From Pseudomonadota bacterium (lineage in GTDB: Bacteria > Pseudomonadota > Alphaproteobacteria > Micropepsales > Micropepsaceae): DNA of 16,285 nt. The stretch covers positions 1 through 16,285 of the forward strand of contig JAKAVI010000119.1 of assembly GCA_021817355.1 (NCBI GenBank), given 5' to 3'. A program made the position numbers and the translations under genes. The notes beneath the pieces were generated by a model. It saw nothing but the letters and a program-made list of their open reading frames with translations, searched no databases and was not told the DNA's origin. Of the stretch, positions 1 to 7,631 are shown piece after piece (the stretch's first letter is position 1; the number at the start of each line of letters is the position of its first letter).

Positions 1-1148
1 TGACGGGGAGGGGGAGGGGAATTAAGTATGTCTCGTTTGCAGAGCCGTCCGGCTATGGGGTGGCCGGAAAACGGTGTCTATTGGCGTTGGCTGAAGCTGG
101 AGCGGACCTGACGTGGGCACCTATGGTTCCTAAATTGGGTGGCCCAATGCACTATGGACAGTTTCGGGGAACGGGTGTTGGAGACCGGGAAATCGATCAA
201 TACTGCAACCGCGCCATAGATTATGACCTCGTCATCGTACACACCGTTCCGGAGTACTTTCCACACTGGATCGAGGCCGAGCGACCGCGAAAGGTGATCG
301 GCCACACGGTGTGGGAGACGACGGCTATTCCTTCCCATTGGCGTGCGCTGCTCAACATGGTCGACCACCTCATTGTCCCTTGCGCGTGGAACAAGAAGGT
401 GTTTCAGGAGGGAGGCGTGACCGTCCCGATCAGCGTCGTTCCTCATATTGTCGAAGTTCCGATCGCGGCATCTACATGTCCCCCGGCCGATAATGATGGG
501 TATGTCTTCTATACCATCGGCACCTGGACACATCGAAAGTCCCTGTTCTACACCGTCAAAGCCTACTGCGAAGCATTTACGGCCGCCGATCCGACCACAC
601 TGATCATCAAGACGGCGCCGCGCGACTTTACGGCCACCGGGCTATGGCATCGCTTCAGTCGATCGACGGCGGATGCGCTGAAGCGCTTGACGCGCCAGTA
701 CCGCAACCCGCCTCGAATACGCCTGATTACCGATGAGCTTAGTGAAAGTGAGATACGCCGACTGCACCAGCGTGGTGACTGCTACGTGTCTTTGTGTCGG
801 ACAGAGGGTTGGGGCATCGGCGCGTTTGACGCGGCCAGCTATGGCAACCCCGTGGTAATGACAGGCTTTGGCGGCCAGCTCGATTACCTTGACCCGAATC
901 TTTCCTACCTAATTGGGTATGAGCTTGTTCCGGTGATCAATCCATCTGCACCGCGTTCGTACTCGCCGGACCAACGTTGGGCCGAGCCGGACATCGAGCA
1001 CGGTGCAGCGATGCTACGAGAGGTAATGGCGCGACCGGACGCAGCGAAGGCGCGTGCTTGTAGGTTACAAAACCGAATTCTGGAGCGGTTCAGCGCGCGC
1101 CCGGTCAGTGATTGTCTGTTGACTACGCTCGACCGCGTCAGGGCGTAG
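1..1148 (+). CDS. Glycosyltransferase, group 1 (GT4-type), 5' end cut by window
   Basis: Predicted cytoplasmic retaining glycosyltransferase that would add a sugar from a nucleotide donor to a growing surface glycan. The reading frame is open from base 3, and an N-terminal strand, KYVSFAEPSGYG, is encoded before the first internal GTG (60), so the GTG is not the real start. Bases 1-2 are TG in frame, so the start codon may be a ?TG split by the window edge, giving about 382 residues. Counting from the GTG, the C-terminal donor-binding motif RTEGWGIGAFDAASYGNPVV lies at residues 247-266 and is followed by a TGFGGQLDYL segment. This is an EX7E-type site, but the second acid is Asp (E249, D257). 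Its 3' end overlaps the convergent GT2 gene by 11 nt. The family call is firm; donor and acceptor sugars cannot be told. Confidence 0.9.
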   Translation, partial: TGRGRGIKYVSFAEPSGYGVAGKRCLLALAEAGADLTWAPMVPKLGGPMHYGQFRGTGVGDREIDQYCNRAIDYDLVIVHTVPEYFPHWIEAERPRKVIGHTVWETTAIPSHWRALLNMVDHLIVPCAWNKKVFQEGGVTVPISVVPHIVEVPIAASTCPPADNDGYVFYTIGTWTHRKSLFYTVKAYCEAFTAADPTTLIIKTAPRDFTATGLWHRFSRSTADALKRLTRQYRNPPRIRLITDELSESEIRRLHQRGDCYVSLCRTEGWGIGAFDAASYGNPVVMTGFGGQLDYLDPNLSYLIGYELVPVINPSAPRSYSPDQRWAEPDIEHGAAMLREVMARPDAAKARACRLQNRILERFSARPVSDCLLTTLDRVRA

Positions 1149-2184
1149 CGTCCGGCTGAGGCCTGACCAGTCGGAGCTGTCTGCTTAATCTGTGACCAAA
1201 CCGTTCGGTCCACTGGCGCCAGATCAAATAGGCTTTCTTGGCCAAGAAAGTGGTGCCGTATTTGGCGAGCAAGATGGGAGATCTTCCGAGCCAACCGGCA
1301 AGGGAACGCCACTGAGCTTTTTGTTGTAACTGATAGGTGCGGGCCAGCCGGGCTGTTGCGAGAAATTCCTCCACATGTCCCAGAGATCGCACGGCCCCCA
1401 GAGCCCGCTCGCACGCAATATGGGCAGAGGCCGGGAATGCCGGATGGATATTCCGCTCGTGCCGGCGGACGTATACCCAGGCGTTGGAATTAAAATGAAA
1501 TCGGCACTTCTTGATCGTGAGGCTAACCCAGAAGAGCCAATCCTCACCGCATGCAAGGTCTTCGGCGAACTGTGCCCCCCCGATGGCGTCTTTGCGAATC
1601 AAACAGGCGTGGATGGCTGGACAAGAAAGCAGAAGAGCCCGGGTTGAATTTGTCTGCAGGTCGAGATGGTCGCACGTCATCGCGCGAAGCCATGCGGCAA
1701 GCCAACGCGGCGGTGGCGCCGCCGAGCCATCGAGATGGAAAGGGTCGAAGAGTCTTGGCGGGCCGCCATGCGAACCGACAAATTTGGCCTGGCAGACCAC
1801 GATGTCGAGCTCGGCCTGGTTCATAAAGCAGGTCAGCGCGGACTCAATCATGTTCGGGTCCAGCATGTCGTCATCATCGAGAAACAGAACATAACTGCCA
1901 CGAGCGCGGGCCAGGCCTTCGTTTCGTGCGCGGGAACGTCCCATATTGTCTGGCAAAGTGTAAAGCTGAACCTGCGGGATCCGCTGTGCGAGGGCCGCAA
2001 GCGCCGGCCGGTGCTCGATATCCGAGCCATCGTCCACTATGATGATCTCGTTGACCGGATGAGACTGGATCAATACGGAATCTACGGCAGCCGCCAGTAG
2101 GTCAGGTCGATTGAAGGTCGGAATGATGACGGTGATCGTAGCAGAATGGAACGGCATTTGGCGTTCGTCAAAGCGGAGCATCAT
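1138..2184 (-). CDS. Glycosyltransferase family 2
   Basis: Inverting GT-A fold glycosyltransferase, probably membrane-associated at the inner face, acting in polysaccharide or glycan assembly. The N-terminus has the typical VIIPTFNRPDLL strand-loop (residues 19-30), the nucleotide-binding DDGSD (51-55), the metal-binding acidic run FLDDDDML (101-108) and a GEDW motif (213-216) that matches the catalytic ED of the family. The length of 348 residues is normal. The ATG overlaps the stop of the upstream gene as ATGA (2181-2184), so the two are almost surely one translationally coupled operon. A second ATG follows at once, and MPFHSATITV (residue 10) is an alternative start closer to the domain. 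The pair is opposite in strand to the flanking polysaccharide genes. Substrate unknown. Confidence 0.92.
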   Translation of the reverse strand: MMLRFDERQMPFHSATITVIIPTFNRPDLLAAAVDSVLIQSHPVNEIIIVDDGSDIEHRPALAALAQRIPQVQLYTLPDNMGRSRARNEGLARARGSYVLFLDDDDMLDPNMIESALTCFMNQAELDIVVCQAKFVGSHGGPPRLFDPFHLDGSAAPPPRWLAAWLRAMTCDHLDLQTNSTRALLLSCPAIHACLIRKDAIGGAQFAEDLACGEDWLFWVSLTIKKCRFHFNSNAWVYVRRHERNIHPAFPASAHIACERALGAVRSLGHVEEFLATARLARTYQLQQKAQWRSLAGWLGRSPILLAKYGTTFLAKKAYLIWRQWTERFGHRLSRQLRLVRPQPDATP

Positions 2185-3131
2185 CTGGAAGACTTAGCTG
2201 CGTAGGTACGAAGCCAGGATTGAGCCGTGCGCGCCCAGAGCATCACCGTGGCCGTGCCAGAAGATCCTGGTACTCGAGTTTCAGCCTCCTTCATCGAAGT
2301 CCGTGGACGGTCCGCCGGCGGAAGAAATCGTCTGGCTGAGACGGTATAAGTCGTATCAACATTACGAACATAATCTTCGGTTATCAATCCGGCATGCACT
2401 CGACTGAAATCCCGCCTGCGCTTGTTCCACCACAAATGGCTCCACAGGTGCATGCTGATCACGCCGTCGAAATCGGTATCGAGTCCCTCCAGCAGCATCT
2501 GCACACCAGCCGGTCTGAAGCCATGTTTATAAAAGGTCCTTTGTGGTTCGACGTGTATATCATTTGGCAATTGAAGGCTGAGTTCGTGCGCCAGGAAGCC
2601 CGAGTGATTGCTCCACGAACCGTCAAACGCGGCGTACATTCGTTGTCTCCAGGCAACGACGAACGGTGATTTCCGCTCTGCCATGATTACGGCATTGCAA
2701 AGCGATGGCTGCATCTGGCCGGTTCGGTGGCACATCACATCATCCTCCTGTCCGAGAACGCAGGGGTATCGAAGTAGTGCGTCGGGGAATGGATTGACGA
2801 AGATGGTATCGATGTCAGCATAGATGCCGCCGTGTTCGATCAGTGCATCGAGCCTGATCACATCGGCATGGTGGGCGTAGCGATACCGGTTCAGCACACG
2901 CTGCTTGTAGGTGTAGGACGCGATAAATGGATCGGGTTCAGCGGGAACGATCGTGACGGTATCACCAATCATGTCCCAATAGGGGCCGTAGGGCTGATGA
3001 TGACAGTGGAGGTAGATCTCGCACGGTGCGTTTACCTGTCGACAGGATTCCAGGCACAGGTAATGCACCAGATGAAGAGGCTCTGGCTTTGCCCTCAAGC
3101 CGAAGACGAAGTGAAATGTTCTTGGAATCAT
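2181..3131 (-). CDS. DXD-type glycosyltransferase (Gly_transf_sug / capsular polysaccharide family)
   Basis: Member of the family with a sugar-binding region and DXD motif, related to OCH1-like and capsular sugar transferases. From the chosen start the protein begins MIPRTFHFVFG, which is the usual N-terminus of the family. The block HADVIRLDALIEHGGIYADI (about residues 88-107) carries the metal-binding DID at 106-108. It is followed by an NPFPDAL segment, and a Trp-rich SHLWWNKRR lies near the C-terminus. An in-frame GTG at 3197 would add 22 residues and overlap the divergent gene by 14 nt. I prefer ATG 3131 because the extra residues do not look like family sequence. The ribosome binding site is weak in both cases. 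It is the first gene of the two-gene minus operon with the GT2 gene. Confidence 0.88.
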   Translation of the reverse strand: MIPRTFHFVFGLRAKPEPLHLVHYLCLESCRQVNAPCEIYLHCHHQPYGPYWDMIGDTVTIVPAEPDPFIASYTYKQRVLNRYRYAHHADVIRLDALIEHGGIYADIDTIFVNPFPDALLRYPCVLGQEDDVMCHRTGQMQPSLCNAVIMAERKSPFVVAWRQRMYAAFDGSWSNHSGFLAHELSLQLPNDIHVEPQRTFYKHGFRPAGVQMLLEGLDTDFDGVISMHLWSHLWWNKRRRDFSRVHAGLITEDYVRNVDTTYTVSARRFLPPADRPRTSMKEAETRVPGSSGTATVMLWARTAQSWLRTYAAKSSR

Positions 3132-3183
3132 GTGTTGCCACCGCTCATTGAGGTAGGGTAGCGTCTCACGGAAGTTCTGGCAA

Positions 3184-4530
3184 TTGAACTTGCGCACGTC
3201 TCAACGCCCGCGGCTGCTGTATATTTCCCCGGTGTGGCCGATGCCGACAGGCGGCGGTCTGGCGATGCGTGCGTTTCAGGTTTTAAATGCACTGGCGGAG
3301 CGCTATGACGTGTCGCTCTTGACCAGAGGGGACCTTAATTCGCAGAAGCTTGAGGGGCAGCAGGCGCGTACGCGCGACGCCTGCCGATCAGTGACAATAC
3401 TTCCCGCCGGTGGCAGACGGCTCGGTGCCCTCTGGCGGCGGGGATTGCGGCGAGTATACCCCAACGCGTATTATGCCATCTATCGCCAGCCCTCCGACTG
3501 GTGCTTCATTTCAGCGGCGGATCGCCAGGTACTGGCCAGGGCGTACGCGGACGAGAAATTCGATCTCATACATTTGCATCGCCTCTATATGTTGCCGATA
3601 CTGTCGAATATACCCGCGCATCTGTCCTGCGTACCGGCACAGATAGACATGGACGATGTCGAATCGCGTACGCGCGAACGCCTGGCCAGGCTCGCGAAGC
3701 TCAACGGTGATATTCGCCTGGCTCGGCTGATGGCTCACGATGCGGAGCTGTATCGGTCTCTTGAGATCCATCAACTGTCACGCTTTGTGAGAGCCTTCGT
3801 GTGCGCCACAGGCGACAGACAGCTTCTGTCCAGCAAGATCAATAAGCCCCCCATCGTTGTAATTCCGAACACCGTCGCTATTCCACAAACCAGGTCCAGT
3901 TCCGAATATCGCGCGTCGAGTAGCTTTATTTTCCTCTTTGTTGGATCGATCGGTTACTATCCGAATTTGGACGCCGTCGCTTTCTTTTGCCGCGAAATTG
4001 CGCCAGTCCTGCGTCGCCGGGCGACCATCCCCTTCGAGATCAGGGCCGTTGCGTCGGGGCGGACGCGACAATGGTCGAAAGTGCCACAAATTCCCGAGCT
4101 CGTCCGCTGCGATCCGAGCGAGTATGGACTTGCCGCAGAGTACGCCAAGGCTGATGCTGTTGTCGCGCCCATCCGGGCTGGAGGCGGGACACGCATCAAG
4201 ATCCTGGAAGCGTTTGCCCATAAAAGACCTGTAGTTGCGACATCAATTGGAGCCGAGGGCCTCGGCGTGCGTGCGGACGAGCATATCTTGATTGCCGACA
4301 CGGCGGAAGCCTTCGCCGCGCAATGTCTCAGGCTTATGCAGGATTTCAGGTTGCGTGGCGATATCTCGGAACGCGCCTTCGAGCTTGTCTCGACATATCA
4401 CGGAAGCGAAGCACTGCGACAGTGCTTTGATGCGGGTGAAGGACATGAAGATGAAGAGCCCACGAAGAGTTGTACGAGAAATGTTGGAGCGTGTCGGGAT
4501 GAAGCCCCCGTCACATCGACCGGACATTAG
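3184..4530 (+). CDS. Glycosyltransferase family 4 (group 1)
   Basis: Retaining GT-B glycosyltransferase of the type found in exopolysaccharide clusters. The N-terminal acceptor domain opens with LLYISPVWPMPTGGGLAMRA (residues 11-30). The C-terminal donor domain has FLFVGSIGYYPNLDAVAFF and then the motif APIRAGGGTRIKILEAFAHK, typical of this subgroup (about residues 328-348), followed by RPVVATSIGAEGL. The only starts before the domain are TTG 3184 and TTG 3190. No ATG lies upstream before the stop at 3154. The last 27 residues run into the overlapping FkbM gene and look like an unconserved tail. It diverges from the GT pair on the minus strand with little room for separate promoters. Confidence 0.9.
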   Translation: MNLRTSQRPRLLYISPVWPMPTGGGLAMRAFQVLNALAERYDVSLLTRGDLNSQKLEGQQARTRDACRSVTILPAGGRRLGALWRRGLRRVYPNAYYAIYRQPSDWCFISAADRQVLARAYADEKFDLIHLHRLYMLPILSNIPAHLSCVPAQIDMDDVESRTRERLARLAKLNGDIRLARLMAHDAELYRSLEIHQLSRFVRAFVCATGDRQLLSSKINKPPIVVIPNTVAIPQTRSSSEYRASSSFIFLFVGSIGYYPNLDAVAFFCREIAPVLRRRATIPFEIRAVASGRTRQWSKVPQIPELVRCDPSEYGLAAEYAKADAVVAPIRAGGGTRIKILEAFAHKRPVVATSIGAEGLGVRADEHILIADTAEAFAAQCLRLMQDFRLRGDISERAFELVSTYHGSEALRQCFDAGEGHEDEEPTKSCTRNVGACRDEAPVTSTGH

Positions 4531-5170
4531 CGACTATCTCAATCCCGCATTCGTTCGGGCGTTTCGCCGGCTTCCGGTGCGGACGATTTTTGAATTTGGC
4601 TGCAATGATGCTGCCGACACGCTTAGGCTGCGAGACAGCTTCGGTGCGGTCGTACACGCGTTCGAGTGCAACCCCAATACTTTGCCGATCGCGAGAAGGC
4701 GCCTAGCCGGTCAGCGGGACGTTGTCCTGGTGGAACGCGCGGTCTGGGATTCCGATGAATGGATTCCCTTCTACCCGGTGGTACACACGACGCAGAACGA
4801 CCGCGTTGTGTTGAACCCTGGCGCATCGTCGTGCTTTCATACCGTGAGTGGCTATCACCAGGAGTACGTGCAGTCGGAAGTCATGGTCGAGGCCACGCGA
4901 CTCGACACCTACTGCAGTGCCAACGGGCTCGATGGGCCAGATCTGCTCTGCATCGATGTCCAAGGTGCGGCGCTACGAGCTCTTCGAGGTCTCGGCCACT
5001 ACATCGATGGCGTCAAGGCGTTGATCGTGGAGCTTGAGCACCGTGAAATCTTTATCGGTGAGGATCTCTATCCAGCCGTTGACAACTTCCTCATCGCAGC
5101 CGGCTTCTCTCAAGCCGTGCGGATCGAGCGCGAGGGCTGGTTCTGCGACTATCTTTATCTGCGAAGCTGA
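4451..5170 (+). CDS. FkbM family SAM-dependent methyltransferase
   Basis: Predicted O-methyltransferase of the FkbM family, which methylates sugar hydroxyls in polysaccharides and natural products. The SAM site begins with RTIFEFGCNDAADTLRL (residues 44-60), where the usual DVGAN-type glycine motif appears as EFGCN, followed by HAFECNP with the ribose-binding acid (E72). The later block LLCIDVQGAALRALRGL and the ending IVELEHREIF...LYPAVDNFL are typical of the family. The open frame reaches back to 4292, but that part is the shadow of the upstream gene. ATG 4451 has AAGGA about seven bases before it, so I chose it over 4430 and 4445. It overlaps the preceding glycosyltransferase by 80 nt, implying coupled translation. 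239 residues. Confidence 0.88.
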   Translation: MKSPRRVVREMLERVGMKPPSHRPDISDYLNPAFVRAFRRLPVRTIFEFGCNDAADTLRLRDSFGAVVHAFECNPNTLPIARRRLAGQRDVVLVERAVWDSDEWIPFYPVVHTTQNDRVVLNPGASSCFHTVSGYHQEYVQSEVMVEATRLDTYCSANGLDGPDLLCIDVQGAALRALRGLGHYIDGVKALIVELEHREIFIGEDLYPAVDNFLIAAGFSQAVRIEREGWFCDYLYLRS

Positions 5171-5242
5171 AGTCTGCCCAGATGCATACGAGTCTACTGG
5201 CATAGACTGTGTTCCAAGAATTTATGTAAGAGGGTGGGCGAG

Positions 5243-5281
5243 CCAGGCGACGCCGTTCGAAGTTTGCCTGGGCGAGCTTTT
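5243..5281 (+). terminator. Candidate terminator of the polysaccharide plus-strand genes
   Basis: CCAGGC (5243-5248) pairs with GCCTGG (5266-5271), about 70 bases after the FkbM stop. Four T residues at 5278-5281 follow a short GC-containing gap. The stem is short and the T run is not directly adjacent, so this is a weak intrinsic terminator at best. Confidence 0.3.
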
Positions 5282-5291
5282 GCACTCCGTG

Positions 5292-5316
5292 CCGCCTTCC
5301 TTTGAATGGGAGGCGG
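5292..5316. terminator. GC-rich stem-loop between convergent genes
   Basis: CCGCCTTCC (5292-5300) and GGGAGGCGG (5308-5316) form a 9-bp stem with one G-T wobble and a 7-base loop. It lies 25 bases beyond the stop of the minus-strand hydrolase and between convergent genes. There is no T run on either side. It could be a bidirectional attenuator or an mRNA-end stabiliser. Confidence 0.4.
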
Positions 5317-5341
5317 GCGGGAGCGCTACCCATCGCGCTTC

Positions 5342-6022
5342 TTATCCTCCATTGGCACGGAAGAGGTCGAGCGTGCGGCTGTAAGCGAGTTTGGCTGCGG
5401 CCTCATTGTAGTCTGCTCTACGATCCGAATTAAACCCGTGGCCGGCATCGTAGATATAGACCGGAACCTCGGGGTGGGCGGCGCGCACCTTGTCAATGCC
5501 TTCTATGGGAATGCCGTGATCATGTTCGCCGAAATGGCAGATTACCGGGCACTTGGGCTGTTCTTCGGCAAATTGCGGCACGAGGCTGCCGTAATAGGAA
5601 GAGCCGGCGGCAAGTCCGTGACAGCGGCAGGCCGCCGCCCACACCACCGAGCCACCATAGCAGTAGCCGACGATGAAGACGGGACCCTTGGCCTTGAGGG
5701 CATCGATGCAGACCTGGGTGTCCGCGATCGACTGGGTGAAGGGGTGCTGCTGGCGGGCGATCTGAATGCATTTTTGGATGTCTTCCGGAGTGTACTGCGC
5801 GGCAAGACCTGGTGCTTCGCGATCATAAAGCGCGGGGGCGAGGACCTCGTAGCCCTCGGCGGCATATTTGTCGGCCAGTTCCTTGATGTGTTCGGTGACG
5901 CCGAAGATTTCCTGGATGAGGACGACGCCACCGCGTCTCTGACCGGAGGCAGCGACATGATAGACACCGATCCTGGCGCCATCACCCATCGTCATTTCTG
6001 TCATCTTGCCCTTAAGCGCCAT
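5342..6022 (-). CDS. Dienelactone hydrolase family protein
   Basis: Cytoplasmic alpha/beta-hydrolase. The classical enzyme opens dienelactone to maleylacetate in chloroaromatic breakdown, but many relatives have other ester or lactone substrates. The catalytic triad is visible: Cys121 in GYCYGG, Asp168 in GEHDHG and His195 in AGHGF. The helper Glu38 lies in LIQEIFG, where the family places it. The length of 226 residues is normal. The ATG start is preceded by GAGGAG at about eight bases. It is the last gene of the minus series, about 195 bases after the long glutathione S-transferase, so it may be cotranscribed or have its own promoter. True substrate unknown. Confidence 0.93.
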   Translation of the reverse strand: MALKGKMTEMTMGDGARIGVYHVAASGQRRGGVVLIQEIFGVTEHIKELADKYAAEGYEVLAPALYDREAPGLAAQYTPEDIQKCIQIARQQHPFTQSIADTQVCIDALKAKGPVFIVGYCYGGSVVWAAACRCHGLAAGSSYYGSLVPQFAEEQPKCPVICHFGEHDHGIPIEGIDKVRAAHPEVPVYIYDAGHGFNSDRRADYNEAAAKLAYSRTLDLFRANGG

Positions 6023-6166
6023 CGGTCGGTCTCCTCAGGTTGAACTGTGGGCAACATAGAACGGACGAGCGCTATCGCCCAAGTAAAAATCCGCAACTGG
6101 ACAGCTGGACGCGTGCCATGGCCGCGGGGCGGCTCATTCCTCTGATGACCCTCTGTCCTGGCGTTC

Positions 6167-6198
6167 GGCGCCTGGCCCTCTCCCTGGGCGGGAGCGCC
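6167..6198 (-). other. Stem-loop after the long glutathione S-transferase gene
   Basis: GGCGC (6167-6171) pairs with GCGCC (6194-6198), and an inner GCCC/GGGC pairing is possible. It starts about 20 bases after the stop at 6218 in the minus direction. No T run follows. It is listed because similar U-less stems follow other genes of this series; alone it would be weak. Confidence 0.25.
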
Positions 6199-6217
6199 TG
6201 AGGTCAAAGCTGGCGGG

Positions 6218-7138
6218 TCACTGGGGGCGGAGGCTAAAGCCGGCGCGCGGGAAATGCACATGGACGCGGCCGACCTGCTGGTGCTCGCGGGCAATGACGA
6301 TGCGCTCCCTGTTGGCTGCAAGGAGGATGCCGGAAATAGGATCGCGGCCATAATCATTCGCCATGACGAATACCGCGCTACCACGGGCAAGCCCCAGGCC
6401 ATCGCGCGCCTCATGGGCGATGTGGTCGGCCGAAACCGGTTCAGCAGCAGCGGCTATGGCAAGAGCATCGGTGGGACTGATGCTCGTGTGGGTGCCATGG
6501 CCGATCTCGGCAAGCCGCATCCGCCAAGCCGAGATGTAGGGCATGTCGGCGAGCAGCGCGTCGCAGTCCTGTGCGAGAGCACTCCTGTAGAACCAGATGT
6601 TCATGTAGCTGGCGATATCGGCGAGGCTGGGTGCATTGCCACCAAGCCAAGCTTTGCCGCTGGCAAGCTCCTGTTCGATCCACGCCACCATGGCTCGGAA
6701 CTGGCCCTTGGCCTCAGGCACGGTGGCCTTCATGCGGCTGATGTCGAAGCTGTTGCCCGACAGTGCCTCACGATCCTTGATGAACGCTGCGGGAACCTGA
6801 TCTCCGATAGTGCCAAAAATGATGTTCACCGCAGACTGAAAGAGCAGGCGATCGGCCCAGGCATTGACCATCCAGTCCGCAGCATGGATGAGCTTGGGAT
6901 CGGGAAAGCGCTGTTCGAGCTCGGCCATGATGACCCCGGTGTCACAGTAGATGTCGGCTCCGATCTGCATCACCGGGATACGCCGGTAGCCTCCGGTCAG
7001 AACCGTCAGCTCGGGTTTGGGCATGATCGTCGGCTCGACCACTTCGGTCCATGACAGCCGCTTGATGCCAAAGAGCAGGCGCACCTTTTCGGAGAAGGGT
7101 GACGCAGGATAATGATGAAAGAGGATGGAACTGGTCAT
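6218..7138 (-). CDS. Glutathione S-transferase family protein with C-terminal extension
   Basis: Thioredoxin-fold N-terminal domain followed by an all-alpha GST C-terminal domain. It would conjugate or use glutathione on an electrophilic substrate in the cytoplasm. The N-terminal active-site loop is YPASPFSEKVRLL (residues 10-22), and the cis-Pro site is RIPVMQIG (P55). The C-terminal domain contains KAWLGGNAPSLADIASYMNI, the family's conserved capping-box region. The protein has 306 residues, well above the roughly 200-230 of a plain GST: about 80 extra residues follow, containing ANDYGRDPISGILLAANRE and ending VHVHFPRAGFSLRP. ATG 7138 is chosen; a GTG two codons upstream (7144) sits four bases after GGAG and is an equal alternative. 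Substrate not identifiable. Confidence 0.87.
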   Translation of the reverse strand: MTSSILFHHYPASPFSEKVRLLFGIKRLSWTEVVEPTIMPKPELTVLTGGYRRIPVMQIGADIYCDTGVIMAELEQRFPDPKLIHAADWMVNAWADRLLFQSAVNIIFGTIGDQVPAAFIKDREALSGNSFDISRMKATVPEAKGQFRAMVAWIEQELASGKAWLGGNAPSLADIASYMNIWFYRSALAQDCDALLADMPYISAWRMRLAEIGHGTHTSISPTDALAIAAAAEPVSADHIAHEARDGLGLARGSAVFVMANDYGRDPISGILLAANRERIVIAREHQQVGRVHVHFPRAGFSLRPQ

Positions 7139-7268
7139 GACCACGTTGCTCCGCGTGTTACCCGTGCCGCAAGATCAAATGCCGGCATCTGTGTTGTGTG
7201 ACAGTGGCTGAATGTCGAGGCATGGTAGGCAGCGCTGGCATGGAATGTAAATGGTCGCGCCGAGCTGG

Positions 7269-7319
7269 CCTGGGGCGGAGACCGTCGCGGCGATCCTCGT
7301 GCAGTCCTCCCGCCCCAGG
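7269..7319. repeat. Perfect 10-bp inverted repeat, 31-base spacer
   Basis: CCTGGGGCGG (7269-7278) and CCGCCCCAGG (7310-7319) are exact reverse complements. The element lies about 131 bases upstream of the long GST gene (minus strand). It could fold in its 5' leader or be the end of a lost element. Confidence 0.5.
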
Positions 7320-7570
7320 ACAGCTTTGCCCCAAGGGGAAACCAAGGGTGAGGCATGACGTTGCCACCCAAAGATAGGCTGCACAGGGCAATGGATTACG
7401 TACCCATCACCTTTAGGAGGGTCTGCCGCCCAATTGCCATGAGGATAGAAGTACGCCAGACCTCCTTCATGGCGGCCTGGCCTGGCACGCTCTGTTCGAG
7501 TGGCCTTTTAGACGCTGACCACGCTTTCGCCAGCAAGAGTTTCTACGCGAACGTCTGCGCAGGTCAGGAT

Positions 7571-7597
7571 TGCCGCAAGGAACCAGTCCTGGCGGCA
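7571..7597 (-). terminator. Strong stem-loop 35 bases after the flavin oxidoreductase stop
   Basis: TGCCGC (7571-7576) pairs with GCGGCA (7592-7597) and AGGA (7578-7581) with TCCT (7587-7590), with one A-G mismatch and a 5-base loop ACCAG. That gives ten base pairs in 27 bases. No T run follows on either strand, so it may act as a Rho-linked terminator or exonuclease barrier, not a canonical intrinsic terminator. Confidence 0.45.
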
Positions 7598-7631
7598 GGG
7601 TCCAAGAACGCTCAGGGCGGAGAGGTCGTGG

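Larger units (their letters stand above)
7139..7631. other. 493-base intergenic region with two inverted repeats
   Basis: No frame here looks coding; short open frames lack a ribosome binding site or recognisable protein features. It holds a perfect 10-bp inverted repeat (CCTGGGGCGG at 7269-7278, CCGCCCCAGG at 7310-7319) separated by 31 bases, and a compact hairpin at 7571-7597 described separately. It probably contains the end of the flavin oxidoreductase transcript and the 5' region of the downstream GST gene. I could not find a convincing promoter by eye. Confidence 0.6.

Noticed and set aside
4292..4450. Upstream extension of the FkbM frame
   Set aside because: It overlaps the conserved end of the glycosyltransferase domain and has no FkbM similarity; ATG 4451 has a good Shine-Dalgarno sequence.
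5306..6043. 245-residue plus-strand open frame opposite the dienelactone hydrolase gene
   Set aside because: Antisense to a gene with a complete catalytic triad and a good ribosome binding site.
6254..7054. 266-residue plus-strand open frame opposite the long GST gene
   Set aside because: Antisense shadow of a gene with clear family motifs; its own sequence shows no domain.
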